From Chryseobacterium nepalense (lineage in GTDB: Bacteria > Bacteroidota > Bacteroidia > Flavobacteriales > Weeksellaceae), in NCBI RefSeq assembly GCF_023195755.1, contig NZ_CP096203.1, forward strand, positions 1,426,001-1,490,000: a stretch of 64,000 bases of DNA. The letters run 5' to 3'. A model generated the notes under the pieces. That model did no database searches. It worked only from the letters and a program-made list of their open reading frames with translations, and had not been told where the DNA came from. The translations under genes were made by a program, and so were the position numbers. The first letter of the stretch is position 1, and each line of letters opens with the position of its first letter. This document shows, piece by piece, positions 42,962 through 51,664 of this stretch.

Positions 42962-43036
42962 AAAATAATTGTCGAAAAAATTTCTACGCAAATGACGGAA
43001 AATTCTCTCTTCCGGGCAATATAAATTGATTTTTTC

Positions 43037-43044
43037 TATTTTTG
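43037..43044 (+). promoter_or_regulatory. -7 box TATTTTTG of the DUF7832-type gene
   Basis: TAnnTTTG match 32 bases before the ATG at 43077. Confidence 0.4.
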
Positions 43045-43076
43045 ACTGAAATTGTTTAAAACTATAATTAATAAAT

Positions 43077-43553
43077 ATGTCTAAATATGACGATGCTTCA
43101 TGGCATTACGGCGGCGATTTCCCCGAAGGGCTTCCTGAGAAAAACGGAGCCACCCACACCGGAATGTTCCTGAACTGGTGTATTCACAAGGATCTTATTT
43201 CTGATGAACTGAAAGAAGGCGCTGCTGAAGAAATTAAAAAATTGAAACGCCGAGAAATTACGGGAGCAGAATTTCTTATGGAGGTAATGGATGGAAAATT
43301 CTCAGAATATGACCTGAATGCTATGGGAAATGCTTTTGCACAGGACTATTATAAAGATGAAACTGATTTTGGCAACCGTTTCAGCTCATTTGCTGATGAT
43401 TACGTTAATCTTTTTGACACCAAAGCAGAAGAAAATGATTATGAATATGAAACATTCTATCATATTGAAGATACTTACGAAAACTATGATCTGATGAAAC
43501 AGATTGTTGATTACCGCTTTGATGAATGGAAGGAGTATAAAAATCTGAATTAA
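43077..43553 (+). CDS. DUF7832-type protein of unknown function
   Basis: A 158-residue acidic soluble protein starting MSKYDDASWHYGGDFPEGLP, then GATHTGMFLNWCIHKDLIS. I recall this WHYGGDFP/GATHxGMF pattern from a widespread uncharacterised family often found singly in Bacteroidota and Proteobacteria. It has no signal peptide or membrane segment. The mix of acidic residues and aromatic pairs is reminiscent of toxin-immunity proteins, but no toxin gene is adjacent. A strong palindrome follows. Confidence 0.65.
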   Translation: MSKYDDASWHYGGDFPEGLPEKNGATHTGMFLNWCIHKDLISDELKEGAAEEIKKLKRREITGAEFLMEVMDGKFSEYDLNAMGNAFAQDYYKDETDFGNRFSSFADDYVNLFDTKAEENDYEYETFYHIEDTYENYDLMKQIVDYRFDEWKEYKNLN

Positions 43554-43557
43554 TAAA

Positions 43558-43588
43558 AAACCTCACAGGTTTGAAACCTGTGAGGTTT
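43558..43588. terminator. 31-bp palindrome between the DUF7832-type gene and the lipocalin gene
   Basis: Perfect 15-base arms (AAACCTCACAGGTTT and its complement) around one G, with A residues before it. It serves the plus gene ending at 43553 and the minus gene ending at 43609. This CACAGGTTT-type palindrome is similar to the ones at 60507 and 27568. Confidence 0.75.
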
Positions 43589-43608
43589 ATATTTTAAATT
43601 TATCATAA

Positions 43609-44148
43609 TTAATTGTGCTTAACCCAGATTAATTCATCGGTCTTATAGCCTACTCTTTTTGCTTTTTCCAGGAATCGCTGTCTTATACTTTCCGGAAGTT
43701 CTTTGGTGCGGGAAAGAATCCAGAGATATTTTAAATTATTCCCCATGACTAAAGCATACTGGTAATTATCATCAATATCTACCACGTTGTAACCTGCCCA
43801 AATGGGTTTAAAGAAAGAAACTTTTAAACGGGCTTCCGTTTCTTTATTCACGAATCGGGCTTCTCCCACAGACTGTTTCCATTCTTTTTTCACGTAATTG
43901 TAGCCTTTATTGTCTACTTTAATCGTTCCGTCCGGATTTTTGGAATAGGTTGCAGTAACATTATCCATATCCTTCTCAAATTTATAATCGAAACGGGCTA
44001 TTTCGTACCAGGTTCCAAGATATCTGTCGGCATTGAAATTCTGAACTGCTGTGGCGCCTTTCGGAATTCCCACAGAGCATGAACTTAAAACAAGAAGTCC
44101 TAAAACACCTAAAGAAAAGGGGATTGCAATTTTCTGAAAAGTCTTCAT
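43609..44148 (-). CDS. outer-membrane lipoprotein of the lipocalin family (Blc-like)
   Basis: A 179-residue lipocalin with a lipobox (GLLVLSSCSVG, Cys near residue 24). The N-terminal lipocalin motif appears as ADRYLGTWYEIARFDYKFE. NYQYALVMGNNLKYLWILSR is the second conserved region and the arginine after it the third. Bacterial Blc proteins bind fatty acids or lysophospholipids in the envelope, often under stress. Length and motif spacing are normal. Confidence 0.92.
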   Translation of the reverse strand: MKTFQKIAIPFSLGVLGLLVLSSCSVGIPKGATAVQNFNADRYLGTWYEIARFDYKFEKDMDNVTATYSKNPDGTIKVDNKGYNYVKKEWKQSVGEARFVNKETEARLKVSFFKPIWAGYNVVDIDDNYQYALVMGNNLKYLWILSRTKELPESIRQRFLEKAKRVGYKTDELIWVKHN

Positions 44149-44241
44149 AATAGATTTTTTTGTGGTATCCTAAATTCTTCAAAAATGATGCCTGAACGAG
44201 ATTAATTCCTCCCGGAAATTGTACTTATGCCATAGATTGTT

Positions 44242-44307
44242 GCAGCCCGACTTGAGCGGAGCTCTTTTTGTGAAACAAAAAAGCGGGAGCGGAAGGCGGA
44301 AAAAGCT
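44242..44307 (-). repeat. REP-like hairpin element, copy B (short)
   Basis: Read on the minus strand it starts AGCTTTTTCCGCCTTCCGCT CCCGCT, has a 7-bp stem (TTTTTGT / ACAAAAA) with a triloop TTC, then GAGCTC and ends GTCGGGCTGC. Order and ends match copies A and D, but the hairpin is short and AT-rich. It lies between the lipocalin start and the end of the response-regulator gene. Confidence 0.7.
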
Positions 44308-44316
44308 GCCCAAAAA

Positions 44317-45051
44317 TTAAGAAAAGACTTTCAGGAAATTATCTTTAAAACTTCCGGAAATTTCAATTTCGGTATTGTCGGAAAGTGTTGCTGTACCGCT
44401 TTTGTGATAAGATTTCACGAAATTGATATTGATAATATGGGAACGGTGAACCCTTACAAAAGGATGTTCCAATAGATCATCGAAATGCTTCAGAAACCGG
44501 CACACCATTTTTTTGGAGCCATCCGTAAGAAACACCTGCGTAAAATTTCCATCTGCCTGAAGCCTTAGAATATCCTCCGTTTTCACCACATCAAATCCCT
44601 GCAATGTCGGGAGAATCAGCTGTTGCTTTTCGGGTTTTAACTTTAAGTTTTCAAGGAGAATTTTATTCCGGTTGAAATCTTCTTTCTTCTCAATGCTTTC
44701 TGCCACTTTGTTGACTGCCAGAATTAACTCCTGAATATCGATCGGTTTTAAAATATAATAACTCGCCGATTTATTAAGTGCCTGCAGCGAGTATTGTGAA
44801 AAAGCTGTGATGAAAATTGTCTCGTAGGAAAAATCTTTCGTTGCTTCCAACACATCAAAAGCATTTCCGAAAGGCATTTCCACATCCAGGAAAACAAGTT
44901 GCGGCTGCTTTTCGGCAATCAGCGGAACCGCTTCCTTAATATTCTCCGCCTCGCCCAAAATCTCTACCTGCGGACAATATTTGTTGAGGTAATTCCTCAA
45001 AACTTCTCTTGCGATCACTTCATCGTCTACGATGACGGCTTTTATTTTCAT
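44317..45051 (-). CDS. LytTR-family response regulator
   Basis: A 244-residue regulator. Receiver domain at residues 1-120: DD acidic pair (VIVDDEVIA), phospho-acceptor Asp56 in LVFLDVEMP, Thr/Lys switch residues in FITAFSQYS and YILKPIDI. LytTR DNA-binding domain at about 145-244 (ILRLQADGNFTQVFL; HPFVRVHRSHIININFV). It is translationally coupled to the upstream sensor kinase (four-base ATGA overlap). The target may include the divergent VWA gene, which is inference. Confidence 0.93.
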   Translation of the reverse strand: MKIKAVIVDDEVIAREVLRNYLNKYCPQVEILGEAENIKEAVPLIAEKQPQLVFLDVEMPFGNAFDVLEATKDFSYETIFITAFSQYSLQALNKSASYYILKPIDIQELILAVNKVAESIEKKEDFNRNKILLENLKLKPEKQQLILPTLQGFDVVKTEDILRLQADGNFTQVFLTDGSKKMVCRFLKHFDDLLEHPFVRVHRSHIININFVKSYHKSGTATLSDNTEIEISGSFKDNFLKVFS

Positions 45052-46829
45052 TTGTTCACCAATTTATATCTTATTTCCACAAGAACGCCCTGTGTATTTT
45101 GTTTATCTGTAATATTGCACTGAATTTCCTGATGATAGAGATCATTCAGCAGAGCAATTCTTTCCAGGGTATTTTTCATTCCGCGGCCTTTTCTTGCTTT
45201 CTGATGTTCTGTTTTTTGTTTTTTGCTTTCTTCGATCCCGATGCCATTGTCTTCAACAGTAATTTTTAAATATTGATTGTCTTTTTCAAAATACAGCTTT
45301 AAAAATCCTTTTGTGGTTCTGTAACGAAGTCCGTGCCAGATGGCATTCTCAAGAAACGGCTGCACCAGCATTCCGGGAACTTTCAGGCTTTGGGTATTGA
45401 GGCTTTCATCCACTTCAATTTCATAATCGAATTTATCTGAAAAACGTGTTTTTTCCAACGCAAGATAGTTCTGAAGCAGATCCAGTTCCTGCTGAAACGG
45501 GATAAAATCTTCGGTGGAATTTTCCATCACGCCGCGCATCAGTTTTGAGAATTTGGTTAAATATTGATTGGCTTCCAGTTCATTGTTTGTGGCAATGAAA
45601 TGATTAACCGAATTTAAGCTGTTAAAAATAAAATGCGGATTCATCTCACGGCGCAGCGATTGCAATGCAATTTTTTTATTTTTTATCTGAACTTTTTTTA
45701 GGGTCCTGAAAATAAAGATGATGAGTGCGGATAAAACCAGTAAAACTCCGATTAAACTGTAATTGAACACATTTTTCTTGCGAATAAGTTCATCTTTCAG
45801 CTGTTTTTCTTTTTCCAGCTGGGCAATCCGCTGTTCTGTGTCTTCCAGGATTTTTTCATCAGCCAGGCTTTTATCTTTTGACACCAGATCCGGCAGTTTT
45901 CCTAAAAAATCTCTGTAGAGCCGTACAGAAGCATCGGTATTTTCAGACATATTGTAGAGGCTGTCGAGTTTTTTCACACTTTTCTGTGCTTCAAGCGTAT
46001 GCCCTTTTTCTAAAGCGATTCCGTACGATTTTTTTAACAGACTGATGGCTTCCCCGATATCATCTTTTTTAATATAAATATCGGCAAGCTCCTGAATCTG
46101 CTCCACTTCCTTTTTAGAATTATCTTTAACAAAATCCTCTTTTAAAACGGTCTTTTTAGCTTCGATGGCTTTATCGTAGTTTTTATTTTCAACATAAAAG
46201 TCCGTTAATTTCTGATTAATTTCCAATGCCTGTTGCGGCGCTTCCTTTTTAGAAATTTTATAAGCATTTTTAAGATTTGCTTCCGCTTTAGGAATATCAT
46301 TCTGTTGAATATTCACATCTGCCATCTGGCTGTAACTTGCAGCCAGATCCCCTTTATCTTTATCCTTCTCATTAAGCTGAATATTGTTCTGAATCGCCTC
46401 TTCCTTCGCTTCGGGAGAATTTACCGATAGCCTGGTGACATCATTGGTATTAAGCGCGCGGCTTTTTGACGGAGCAACTTCTGCAGCCCGGCTGTAATTG
46501 CTGATTGCCGGAGTTATTTTATTCTGCTTTTCCTGGGACTGGGCCAGTTTCCGGCTGGCTTTTTCAATATTCGGTTTATCATTCAGTTTTTCGTAGATGT
46601 TTTTTGCTTTGGTGTAATATTCTTCGCTTTTCCTGAAGTTTCCGTCATTAAAAAAAGTCTCACCGATATTGTAATAAGAATCTGCCTGCGCGGATTCATC
46701 TTTTGTATCCACCGCTTTTTTTAGCCTTTTGCTCTGCACCTGAACATCTTCCACAACCCTGCTCTGGGAATATGCCGTATTCCCGAAAGCCATTACAAAA
46801 AAAAGCACAAAAAGCTTTATCATTTTCAT
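45048..46829 (-). CDS. LytS-type sensor histidine kinase with periplasmic TPR repeats
   Basis: The ATG at 46829 (MKMIKLFVLFFVMAFG) gives 593 residues; it is preceded at exactly four bases by a TATCTTTG box. Order: signal peptide; a helical region with TPR-like repeats, about 30-330 (SYYNIGETFFNDGNFRKSEEYY; KAIEAKKTVLKE); coiled coil; one transmembrane helix, about 352-375; a His_kinase domain with phospho-acceptor His399 in REMNPHFIFNSLN; and a C-terminal ATPase (VQPFLENAIWHGL; ITVEDNGIGI). It pairs with the LytTR regulator downstream. The signal sensed by the TPR part is unknown. Confidence 0.92.
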   Translation of the reverse strand: MKMIKLFVLFFVMAFGNTAYSQSRVVEDVQVQSKRLKKAVDTKDESAQADSYYNIGETFFNDGNFRKSEEYYTKAKNIYEKLNDKPNIEKASRKLAQSQEKQNKITPAISNYSRAAEVAPSKSRALNTNDVTRLSVNSPEAKEEAIQNNIQLNEKDKDKGDLAASYSQMADVNIQQNDIPKAEANLKNAYKISKKEAPQQALEINQKLTDFYVENKNYDKAIEAKKTVLKEDFVKDNSKKEVEQIQELADIYIKKDDIGEAISLLKKSYGIALEKGHTLEAQKSVKKLDSLYNMSENTDASVRLYRDFLGKLPDLVSKDKSLADEKILEDTEQRIAQLEKEKQLKDELIRKKNVFNYSLIGVLLVLSALIIFIFRTLKKVQIKNKKIALQSLRREMNPHFIFNSLNSVNHFIATNNELEANQYLTKFSKLMRGVMENSTEDFIPFQQELDLLQNYLALEKTRFSDKFDYEIEVDESLNTQSLKVPGMLVQPFLENAIWHGLRYRTTKGFLKLYFEKDNQYLKITVEDNGIGIEESKKQKTEHQKARKGRGMKNTLERIALLNDLYHQEIQCNITDKQNTQGVLVEIRYKLVNK

Positions 46830-46833
46830 AAAA

Positions 46834-46841
46834 CAAAGATA
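46834..46841 (-). promoter_or_regulatory. -7 box TATCTTTG of the sensor kinase gene, 4 bases before ATG
   Basis: The minus strand reads TATCTTTG, TTTT, then ATG at 46829. This box decides the start choice and predicts a leaderless transcript. Confidence 0.5.
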
Positions 46842-46927
46842 TACATATATATAGTCCGGCAAAAACTATTCACCAAGTGAAATTCGCTATTCACCAAGTT
46901 TAGTATTTTCTGCAGAGTTTGCAGGAT

Positions 46928-46935
46928 TAAGTTTG
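46928..46935 (+). promoter_or_regulatory. -7 box TAAGTTTG of the first VWA gene
   Basis: TAnnTTTG match 24 bases before the ATG at 46960, and 87 bases from the divergent kinase box. Confidence 0.35.
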
Positions 46936-46959
46936 CAGTATAATTCAAATATAAACATC

Positions 46960-48345
46960 ATGAAAAATTTATCCATCTTCAACAAAAGCACCCTAATTTA
47001 CCTTTTCTCTTCGATATTTATCTTTAATATCTCAAAAGCGCAGTTCGGAGTTTCGTCAGGTTCTGTTTCACACACCGTAAGCAACGGACTTTCGAGTACA
47101 AATGAGCGTGGATTTCTTAATGAAAACACGATAATCGTGGAAGATTTTATGAACTACCACAAACATCAGATTAAAATTCCAAAGAAAAATGAAGTGGCAT
47201 TGAGCATTGATTATGACAATACCATTCTTAACTCAGACGACTGTTTTTTACTTCAAATCGGTCTTGCAACACAGAATGTTTCAGACAGGCAACATTCAAA
47301 CAAAGTAAATGTTTCTCTGGTTATCGACAATAGCGGCTCTATGGGTGGCGGTAAACTTGATAAAGTAAAAAATGCACTTAAAGTTTTTGTAAAAGGATTA
47401 AAACCTGAAGATATCATTTCAATTATAAAATTTGATGATACGGCCAATCTGGTTTTAAAATCATCAAAAATAAAAGATGTTGCCGGAAATCTGGACCCGA
47501 TTATCGAAAGTATTTATCCGGCAGGCTCCACCAATATTCATTCGGGGATGATGATGGGATATTCGGAAGCACAAAAACACAATACCAAAGACTACAATAG
47601 TAAGGTAATTCTTCTTACCGACGGAATGACGAATTCAGGAATTACAGATCCTGAGACGATTTTAAGACAATCAAAAGAATTCAACGATAAAGGAATTGAC
47701 ATCAGCACCATCGGAGTCGGACAGCAGCTGGATTTTGATTTATTACGGAGAATTGCAACGTACGGAAGAGGTTCCAATTATTTTATAGGAGATGCTGAAA
47801 AAGACATTCAAAAAACATTTAAGGACGAATTAGAAAGCCTTTTATATAATATTGGGAAAAAGCCGAAACTAACGATCAACCTTCCTGAAGGCATGAGAAT
47901 CAATAAATTTTACGGATATCAGCCTACTTATATTTCCAATCATCAGATTGAAGTAGAACTTGAAAATCTGGATTGCGGACAAACCCAAATTTTCCTGATG
48001 GAAGTTGAAAAAAATGACTTGGAAAGCTCTTCAATTTCAGCTTCATTGGTTTATGAAAAGAATGATAAAATAAAAAATATTTCGTCAAAAAAAGAATATG
48101 ATGCAATGACGGAAACAACGCAACAGGAGTTAAAGAAAAATTTTCAGATTGCTAAAATGGCTACGGAACTCAAAAAAGCAGCGAAGGATTTTTCACAGAC
48201 GAATATCGGAAATACCAGAAAATCCATGCAGGACATCATCAATTATTATCAGTCGTTCTGCGATAAAAAAGACGAAGACTTGAGGAGAATTTATGATATT
48301 GCCTTAAAATATTCACCAAGACAAAATACAAGGTCTTATGAGTAA
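46960..48345 (+). CDS. secreted von Willebrand factor A domain protein (first)
   Basis: The ATG at 46960 (MKNLSIFNKSTLIYL) gives 461 residues with a signal peptide ending SKAQ. The VWA domain spans about 115-300 with a full metal-ion-dependent adhesion site: DNSGS at 123-127, Thr in AGSTNIHSG, and Asp in LLTDGMTNSG. The C-terminal 150 residues are beta-rich then helical (LKKAAKDFSQTNIGNTRKSM). Such proteins bind other proteins through the bound metal. It is divergent from the two-component system and starts a same-strand run with a lipoprotein, a SIMPL protein and a second VWA protein. Confidence 0.88.
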   Translation: MKNLSIFNKSTLIYLFSSIFIFNISKAQFGVSSGSVSHTVSNGLSSTNERGFLNENTIIVEDFMNYHKHQIKIPKKNEVALSIDYDNTILNSDDCFLLQIGLATQNVSDRQHSNKVNVSLVIDNSGSMGGGKLDKVKNALKVFVKGLKPEDIISIIKFDDTANLVLKSSKIKDVAGNLDPIIESIYPAGSTNIHSGMMMGYSEAQKHNTKDYNSKVILLTDGMTNSGITDPETILRQSKEFNDKGIDISTIGVGQQLDFDLLRRIATYGRGSNYFIGDAEKDIQKTFKDELESLLYNIGKKPKLTINLPEGMRINKFYGYQPTYISNHQIEVELENLDCGQTQIFLMEVEKNDLESSSISASLVYEKNDKIKNISSKKEYDAMTETTQQELKKNFQIAKMATELKKAAKDFSQTNIGNTRKSMQDIINYYQSFCDKKDEDLRRIYDIALKYSPRQNTRSYE

Positions 48346-48432
48346 ACTTTTCAATTCTTTATCACATTTTATATGAAAAAATGGTAACATGAAAATTGAA
48401 ATTCCGTTAACAGTCAACCATTTAGCATTTAT

Positions 48433-48440
48433 TACATTTG
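48433..48440 (+). promoter_or_regulatory. -7 box TACATTTG of the small lipoprotein gene
   Basis: TAnnTTTG match 18 bases before the ATG at 48459. Confidence 0.35.
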
Positions 48441-48458
48441 TTAAAACCAAACATAACT

Positions 48459-48812
48459 ATGAAAAAACAGCTTTACATTTTTCTTTTGCCTGTATTATTC
48501 CTGCAGAGTTGTTCGTTTCTTGAACAAAACAACTTCATTGAAACCAAGATCATTTCCAGCGATCTCAATGAAAAAATTGTGTACAAGTTTTATCAGACCG
48601 GGCTTCATGATTACAAAGTAGATTTTTACTCGGTGGATCAGTCCGGTTCTACCAAACTTTTTGAACATGATCTCGACGATGCGTTTACAACTTCCGAAAC
48701 GTATACTATTTCAGAAAATGACGATGAACTCATTATCCGCACCAAACTTTTTTGTGAAGTAAAAAAACTCGTCACCCGAAACGGAAAATCAATTGTTCTT
48801 ACCAACAGATAA
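48459..48812 (+). CDS. small putative lipoprotein
   Basis: The ATG at 48459 (MKKQLYIFLLPVLFLQSC) gives 117 residues with lipobox FLQSC (Cys18). The mature part is beta-rich and acidic (DLNEKIVYKFYQTGLHDYKV). No family recognised. A terminator hairpin overlaps the stop codon. Confidence 0.7.
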   Translation: MKKQLYIFLLPVLFLQSCSFLEQNNFIETKIISSDLNEKIVYKFYQTGLHDYKVDFYSVDQSGSTKLFEHDLDDAFTTSETYTISENDDELIIRTKLFCEVKKLVTRNGKSIVLTNR

Positions 48813-48834
48813 ACAGTTCTTCTCAGGACTGTTT
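48811..48834 (+). terminator. intrinsic terminator of the small lipoprotein gene
   Basis: Ten-base arms AAACAGTTCT / AGGACTGTTT (one wobble), TCTC loop, then a T run. It begins within the TAA stop codon. Confidence 0.8.
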
Positions 48835-48843
48835 TTTATTTGA

Positions 48844-48934
48844 AGCTAATCCCGATTGCAACGACATCCTTTTTGGTTACGGCTTCCGCTTCGCTCCAGC
48901 CGCAACCAAAAAGGATGTCGTTGCAATCGGGGCT
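48844..48934. repeat. 91-bp near-perfect palindrome (REP-like, copy C)
   Basis: Perfect 28-base arms at 48851-48878 and 48904-48931 (from CCCGATTGCAACGACATCC outward to GGTT), extended by AGC / GCT at the ends. A 25-base centre folds further through CGGCT / AGCCG to a GC TTC GC tip. The outer end (ATCGGGGCTAG) equals the right end of copy A, so this copy looks like a right end inverted on itself; the AGCTTTTTCC end is absent. Confidence 0.8.
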
Positions 48935-49068
48935 AGAGTTACAGTCATTCATTTTAAACAAATTCCCCAACTCACCAAGTCAAACCTTCATTTCACCAAG
49001 TCTCGCGATTTTCGGTTTTAAATCTGGGTAATTTTACTTCAGAAGTTTAAAATTAAAAAAAAGAAATT

Positions 49069-49743
49069 ATGAAACTGAGACATTTTTTACTGATCGGGTT
49101 ATTCTTTATAGCAGGACTGATCAACGCACAGGAAACAAAGAAAAATTTCATTGAAGTAACCGGAATTGCAGAAATGGAAGTGGAGCCGGATGAAATTATT
49201 TTCAATGTAGGAATTAAAGGCGATAACAAAAACCAGCTTGCCGACAATGAAAAACAGCTGTTTGAAATTCTTAAAAACAATGGGGTAAAAAACGAAGACA
49301 TCAAATTCAAATCGATGTACCAGAATATCTATTCCAAAACGAAAATTTTCACCAAAAATCTTCAGTTTAAAGTAACCAAGAAAACCGATATGGCAAATCT
49401 TTTTGAAAACCTCAACCAAAAATGGATTACCAGCATCAATATCGACGAGATCAGGAATACAAAAATTGCAGATTACAGAAAAACCGTTAAAATAAACGCT
49501 TTAAAAGCTGCGAAAGAAAAAGCAGACTACCTGTTGGAGAGCATGGCAAAAAAAACAGGAAATCCTCTTGAGATCGTGGAAATCGAAGACTACACCAGCG
49601 ATACGGTATTGCCGATGAATTTCAGAGCGAAAACGGCAAATATCCAGCTGGAAGCTGCCGATGCCAATGTTGATTATTCATTCGACAATATTGATAATAT
49701 CAAGCTGAAATACAGCATTAAAACAAAATACGAAATTCTTTAA
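49069..49743 (+). CDS. SIMPL domain-containing secreted protein
   Basis: A 224-residue protein with a signal peptide ending INAQ. The SIMPL (DUF541) fold follows: FIEVTGIAEMEVEPDEIIFNV is the hallmark start, then NKQLADNEKQLFEILKNNGV, and helix AALKAAKEKADYLLESM. The family forms ring- or cage-like oligomers in the periplasm or on the surface; its role is unclear. The next VWA gene starts 12 bases downstream, so the two form an operon. Confidence 0.87.
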   Translation: MKLRHFLLIGLFFIAGLINAQETKKNFIEVTGIAEMEVEPDEIIFNVGIKGDNKNQLADNEKQLFEILKNNGVKNEDIKFKSMYQNIYSKTKIFTKNLQFKVTKKTDMANLFENLNQKWITSINIDEIRNTKIADYRKTVKINALKAAKEKADYLLESMAKKTGNPLEIVEIEDYTSDTVLPMNFRAKTANIQLEAADANVDYSFDNIDNIKLKYSIKTKYEIL

Positions 49744-49755
49744 AAACAGAAAATC

Positions 49756-50952
49756 ATGACAACTTTCAAAATTTTAACACTGACGATAGGAACTTTAACT
49801 CTTTTGAGTGCACAGAATTCCGGGGAGTACTTAATGTGCAGCAAAGGCAGACGGGTTGCTCCTACTGAAAAAAGATTGGCTGTAATTAAGCCTTCAAAAA
49901 TTGCAGCTAAGGAAAATAAAATTCAGGTAGCTCTTCTTCTGGACACTTCCAACAGTATGGACGGACTGATTGACCAAGCAAAATCAAGGCTCTGGAATAT
50001 CGTGAATACATTAACGACTTTAAAGTACAATGGAAAAGCGCCGGAAGTGGAAATCGCATTGTACGAATATGGAAATGACGGAATCACTGATGAAAATTAC
50101 ATCCGTCAGGTCACTCCTCTCACCCAGGACCTGGATCTGGTTTCTGAAAAGCTTTTTGCCTTGAGAACCAACGGCGGAAATGAATTTTGCGGAGCGGTAA
50201 TCCGGGATGCTTCGATGAATCTGAGATGGGACAGCAATGAAAAAAGCATGAAGCTGATCTATATCGCCGGAAACGAACCGTTCGATCAGGGAAAAGTCAG
50301 CTATAAAAATGTAATTCCGGATGCAAAAAGGAAAAATATTTACACCAACACTATTTTTTGTGGAAACCGAGATGAAGGAATCCGTACTTTCTGGCAAAAC
50401 GGAGCATCACTGGGAGACGGCAAATATTTCAATATCGACAGCGATCAGAAGGTCATTTATATTGAAACTCCTTATGACGTAAGAATTTCTGAGTGCAATG
50501 CAAAACTGAATGATACCTATATCTATTACGGAAGCCACGGTTCAGAATTCAAGAGCAAACAGATGCTTCAGGATAAAAATGCGGAAATACAGTCCGCTTC
50601 AAATGCAGTAGAAAGAACAGTGGCCAAGTCTAAGAAAAACGCTTACAAAAATGATCATTGGGATTTGGTAGACCGCGTGGAAAAAGACAAAGATTTTATA
50701 TCAGAAGTAAAAGAATCTGAGCTCCCGGCAGAACTGAAAGGAAAAAGTAAGGAAGAAGTTAAAAAAGCAGTTGTTCAAAAGTCTGCTGAACGGGAAAAAA
50801 TTCAGAAAGAGATTGAAGCACTTTCAAAGAAACGTCAGGAATATATTGACAAAGAAATGAAAAAACGTGGAAATGCTGATGCCGACGATTTAGGGAAAGC
50901 AATTGAAAGTTCCGTTATAGCACTGGCAAAGAAAAACGGATATCGCATTTAA
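49756..50952 (+). CDS. secreted von Willebrand factor A domain protein (second)
   Basis: A 398-residue protein with a signal peptide (LTLTIGTLTLLSAQ). The VWA domain spans about 57-235 with the metal-site start DTSNSM (Asp63) and later GNEFCGAVI and IYIAGNEPFDQG. The C-terminal 120 residues are strongly charged and helical (SKEEVKKAVVQKSAEREK), probably a coiled coil. It is not a close paralog of the first VWA protein: the metal motif and C-terminal half differ. It pairs with the SIMPL gene. Confidence 0.85.
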   Translation: MTTFKILTLTIGTLTLLSAQNSGEYLMCSKGRRVAPTEKRLAVIKPSKIAAKENKIQVALLLDTSNSMDGLIDQAKSRLWNIVNTLTTLKYNGKAPEVEIALYEYGNDGITDENYIRQVTPLTQDLDLVSEKLFALRTNGGNEFCGAVIRDASMNLRWDSNEKSMKLIYIAGNEPFDQGKVSYKNVIPDAKRKNIYTNTIFCGNRDEGIRTFWQNGASLGDGKYFNIDSDQKVIYIETPYDVRISECNAKLNDTYIYYGSHGSEFKSKQMLQDKNAEIQSASNAVERTVAKSKKNAYKNDHWDLVDRVEKDKDFISEVKESELPAELKGKSKEEVKKAVVQKSAEREKIQKEIEALSKKRQEYIDKEMKKRGNADADDLGKAIESSVIALAKKNGYRI

Positions 50953-51083
50953 TGAATTTTATTTTCCTGTAAAATTCCAAAGATCTTAATATCCAAAGTG
51001 ATAATCAACAATATGAATCATAGTTCGTAAGATGTGACGAATGAAAGTCGCAGTATATTTTGTGTGAGGCCGCGGCCTTTTGT

Positions 51084-51112
51084 TTTTTCCGGCGGCGAAG
51101 CCGCCGGAAAAA
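51084..51112. repeat. GC-rich hairpin with GAA/TTC triloop
   Basis: 13-base arms (TTTTTCCGGCGGC and complement) around GAA, next to a GGCCGCGGCC palindrome at 51069-51078 and followed by ACATCTTAAGATGT (51112-51125). Its tip resembles those of REP-like copies A and D, but the conserved outer ends are missing. It lies between the second VWA gene and the STAS/SEC14-like gene. Confidence 0.75.
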
Positions 51113-51226
51113 CATCTTAAGATGTAAATTAAACTTTAAACAATTAAATGCTTTATTAACCCAATATTAAATATTGGTTTACTTTTTGTTATCAACCTAA
51201 AACTAAACCACAATAAATATTACAAT

Positions 51227-51607
51227 ATGATAACGATTATTCCAGAAGCTCCGGAGAATGTTGCGGCTTTCAATGCAACGGGAGAAGTAACAAAAGAAGA
51301 TTTTGAAAACCTGGTAATCCCAAGAGTAAAGCAAAAGGTCGATCAATTTAATGAACTGAATTACCTATTGTACCTGGATACAGATCTGGATAATTTTACC
51401 ATGGGAGCCTGGCTGCAGGATGCGCTTTTAGGATTAAAAAACTTAACAAAGTGGAACAGAACCGCTATTGTTACGGACAAAGAAGGAGTGCAGAATTTCA
51501 CGGACATTTTCAGTGTATTGATGCCGGGAGAGTTTAAATCTTTCCCTAAAGGAAACCTTTACAATGCCCTTTACTGGTGTAAAAACGGTAATGAAGTCGA
51601 AGCGTAA
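51227..51607 (+). CDS. STAS/SEC14 (SpoIIAA-like) domain protein
   Basis: A 126-residue soluble protein starting MITIIPEAPENVAAFNATGE, the typical opening of SpoIIAA-like (DUF3478) proteins. LDNFTMGAWLQDALLGLKN and VQNFTDIFSVLMPGEFKSF follow. The fold is STAS/SEC14-like; function is unknown, though membrane lipid binding is suspected for relatives. No partner gene is adjacent. Confidence 0.85.
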   Translation: MITIIPEAPENVAAFNATGEVTKEDFENLVIPRVKQKVDQFNELNYLLYLDTDLDNFTMGAWLQDALLGLKNLTKWNRTAIVTDKEGVQNFTDIFSVLMPGEFKSFPKGNLYNALYWCKNGNEVEA

Positions 51608-51630
51608 TAAGCTTATTATAAAAACAACAG

Positions 51631-51657
51631 AAAGACCATCTTTTTAAGATGGTCTTT
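51631..51657. terminator. bidirectional terminator between the STAS-like and MFS genes
   Basis: Perfect 12-base arms AAAGACCATCTT / AAGATGGTCTTT with a TTT loop, followed by T residues on the plus strand and only eight bases from the convergent MFS stop. Confidence 0.85.
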
Positions 51658-51664
51658 TTATTTA

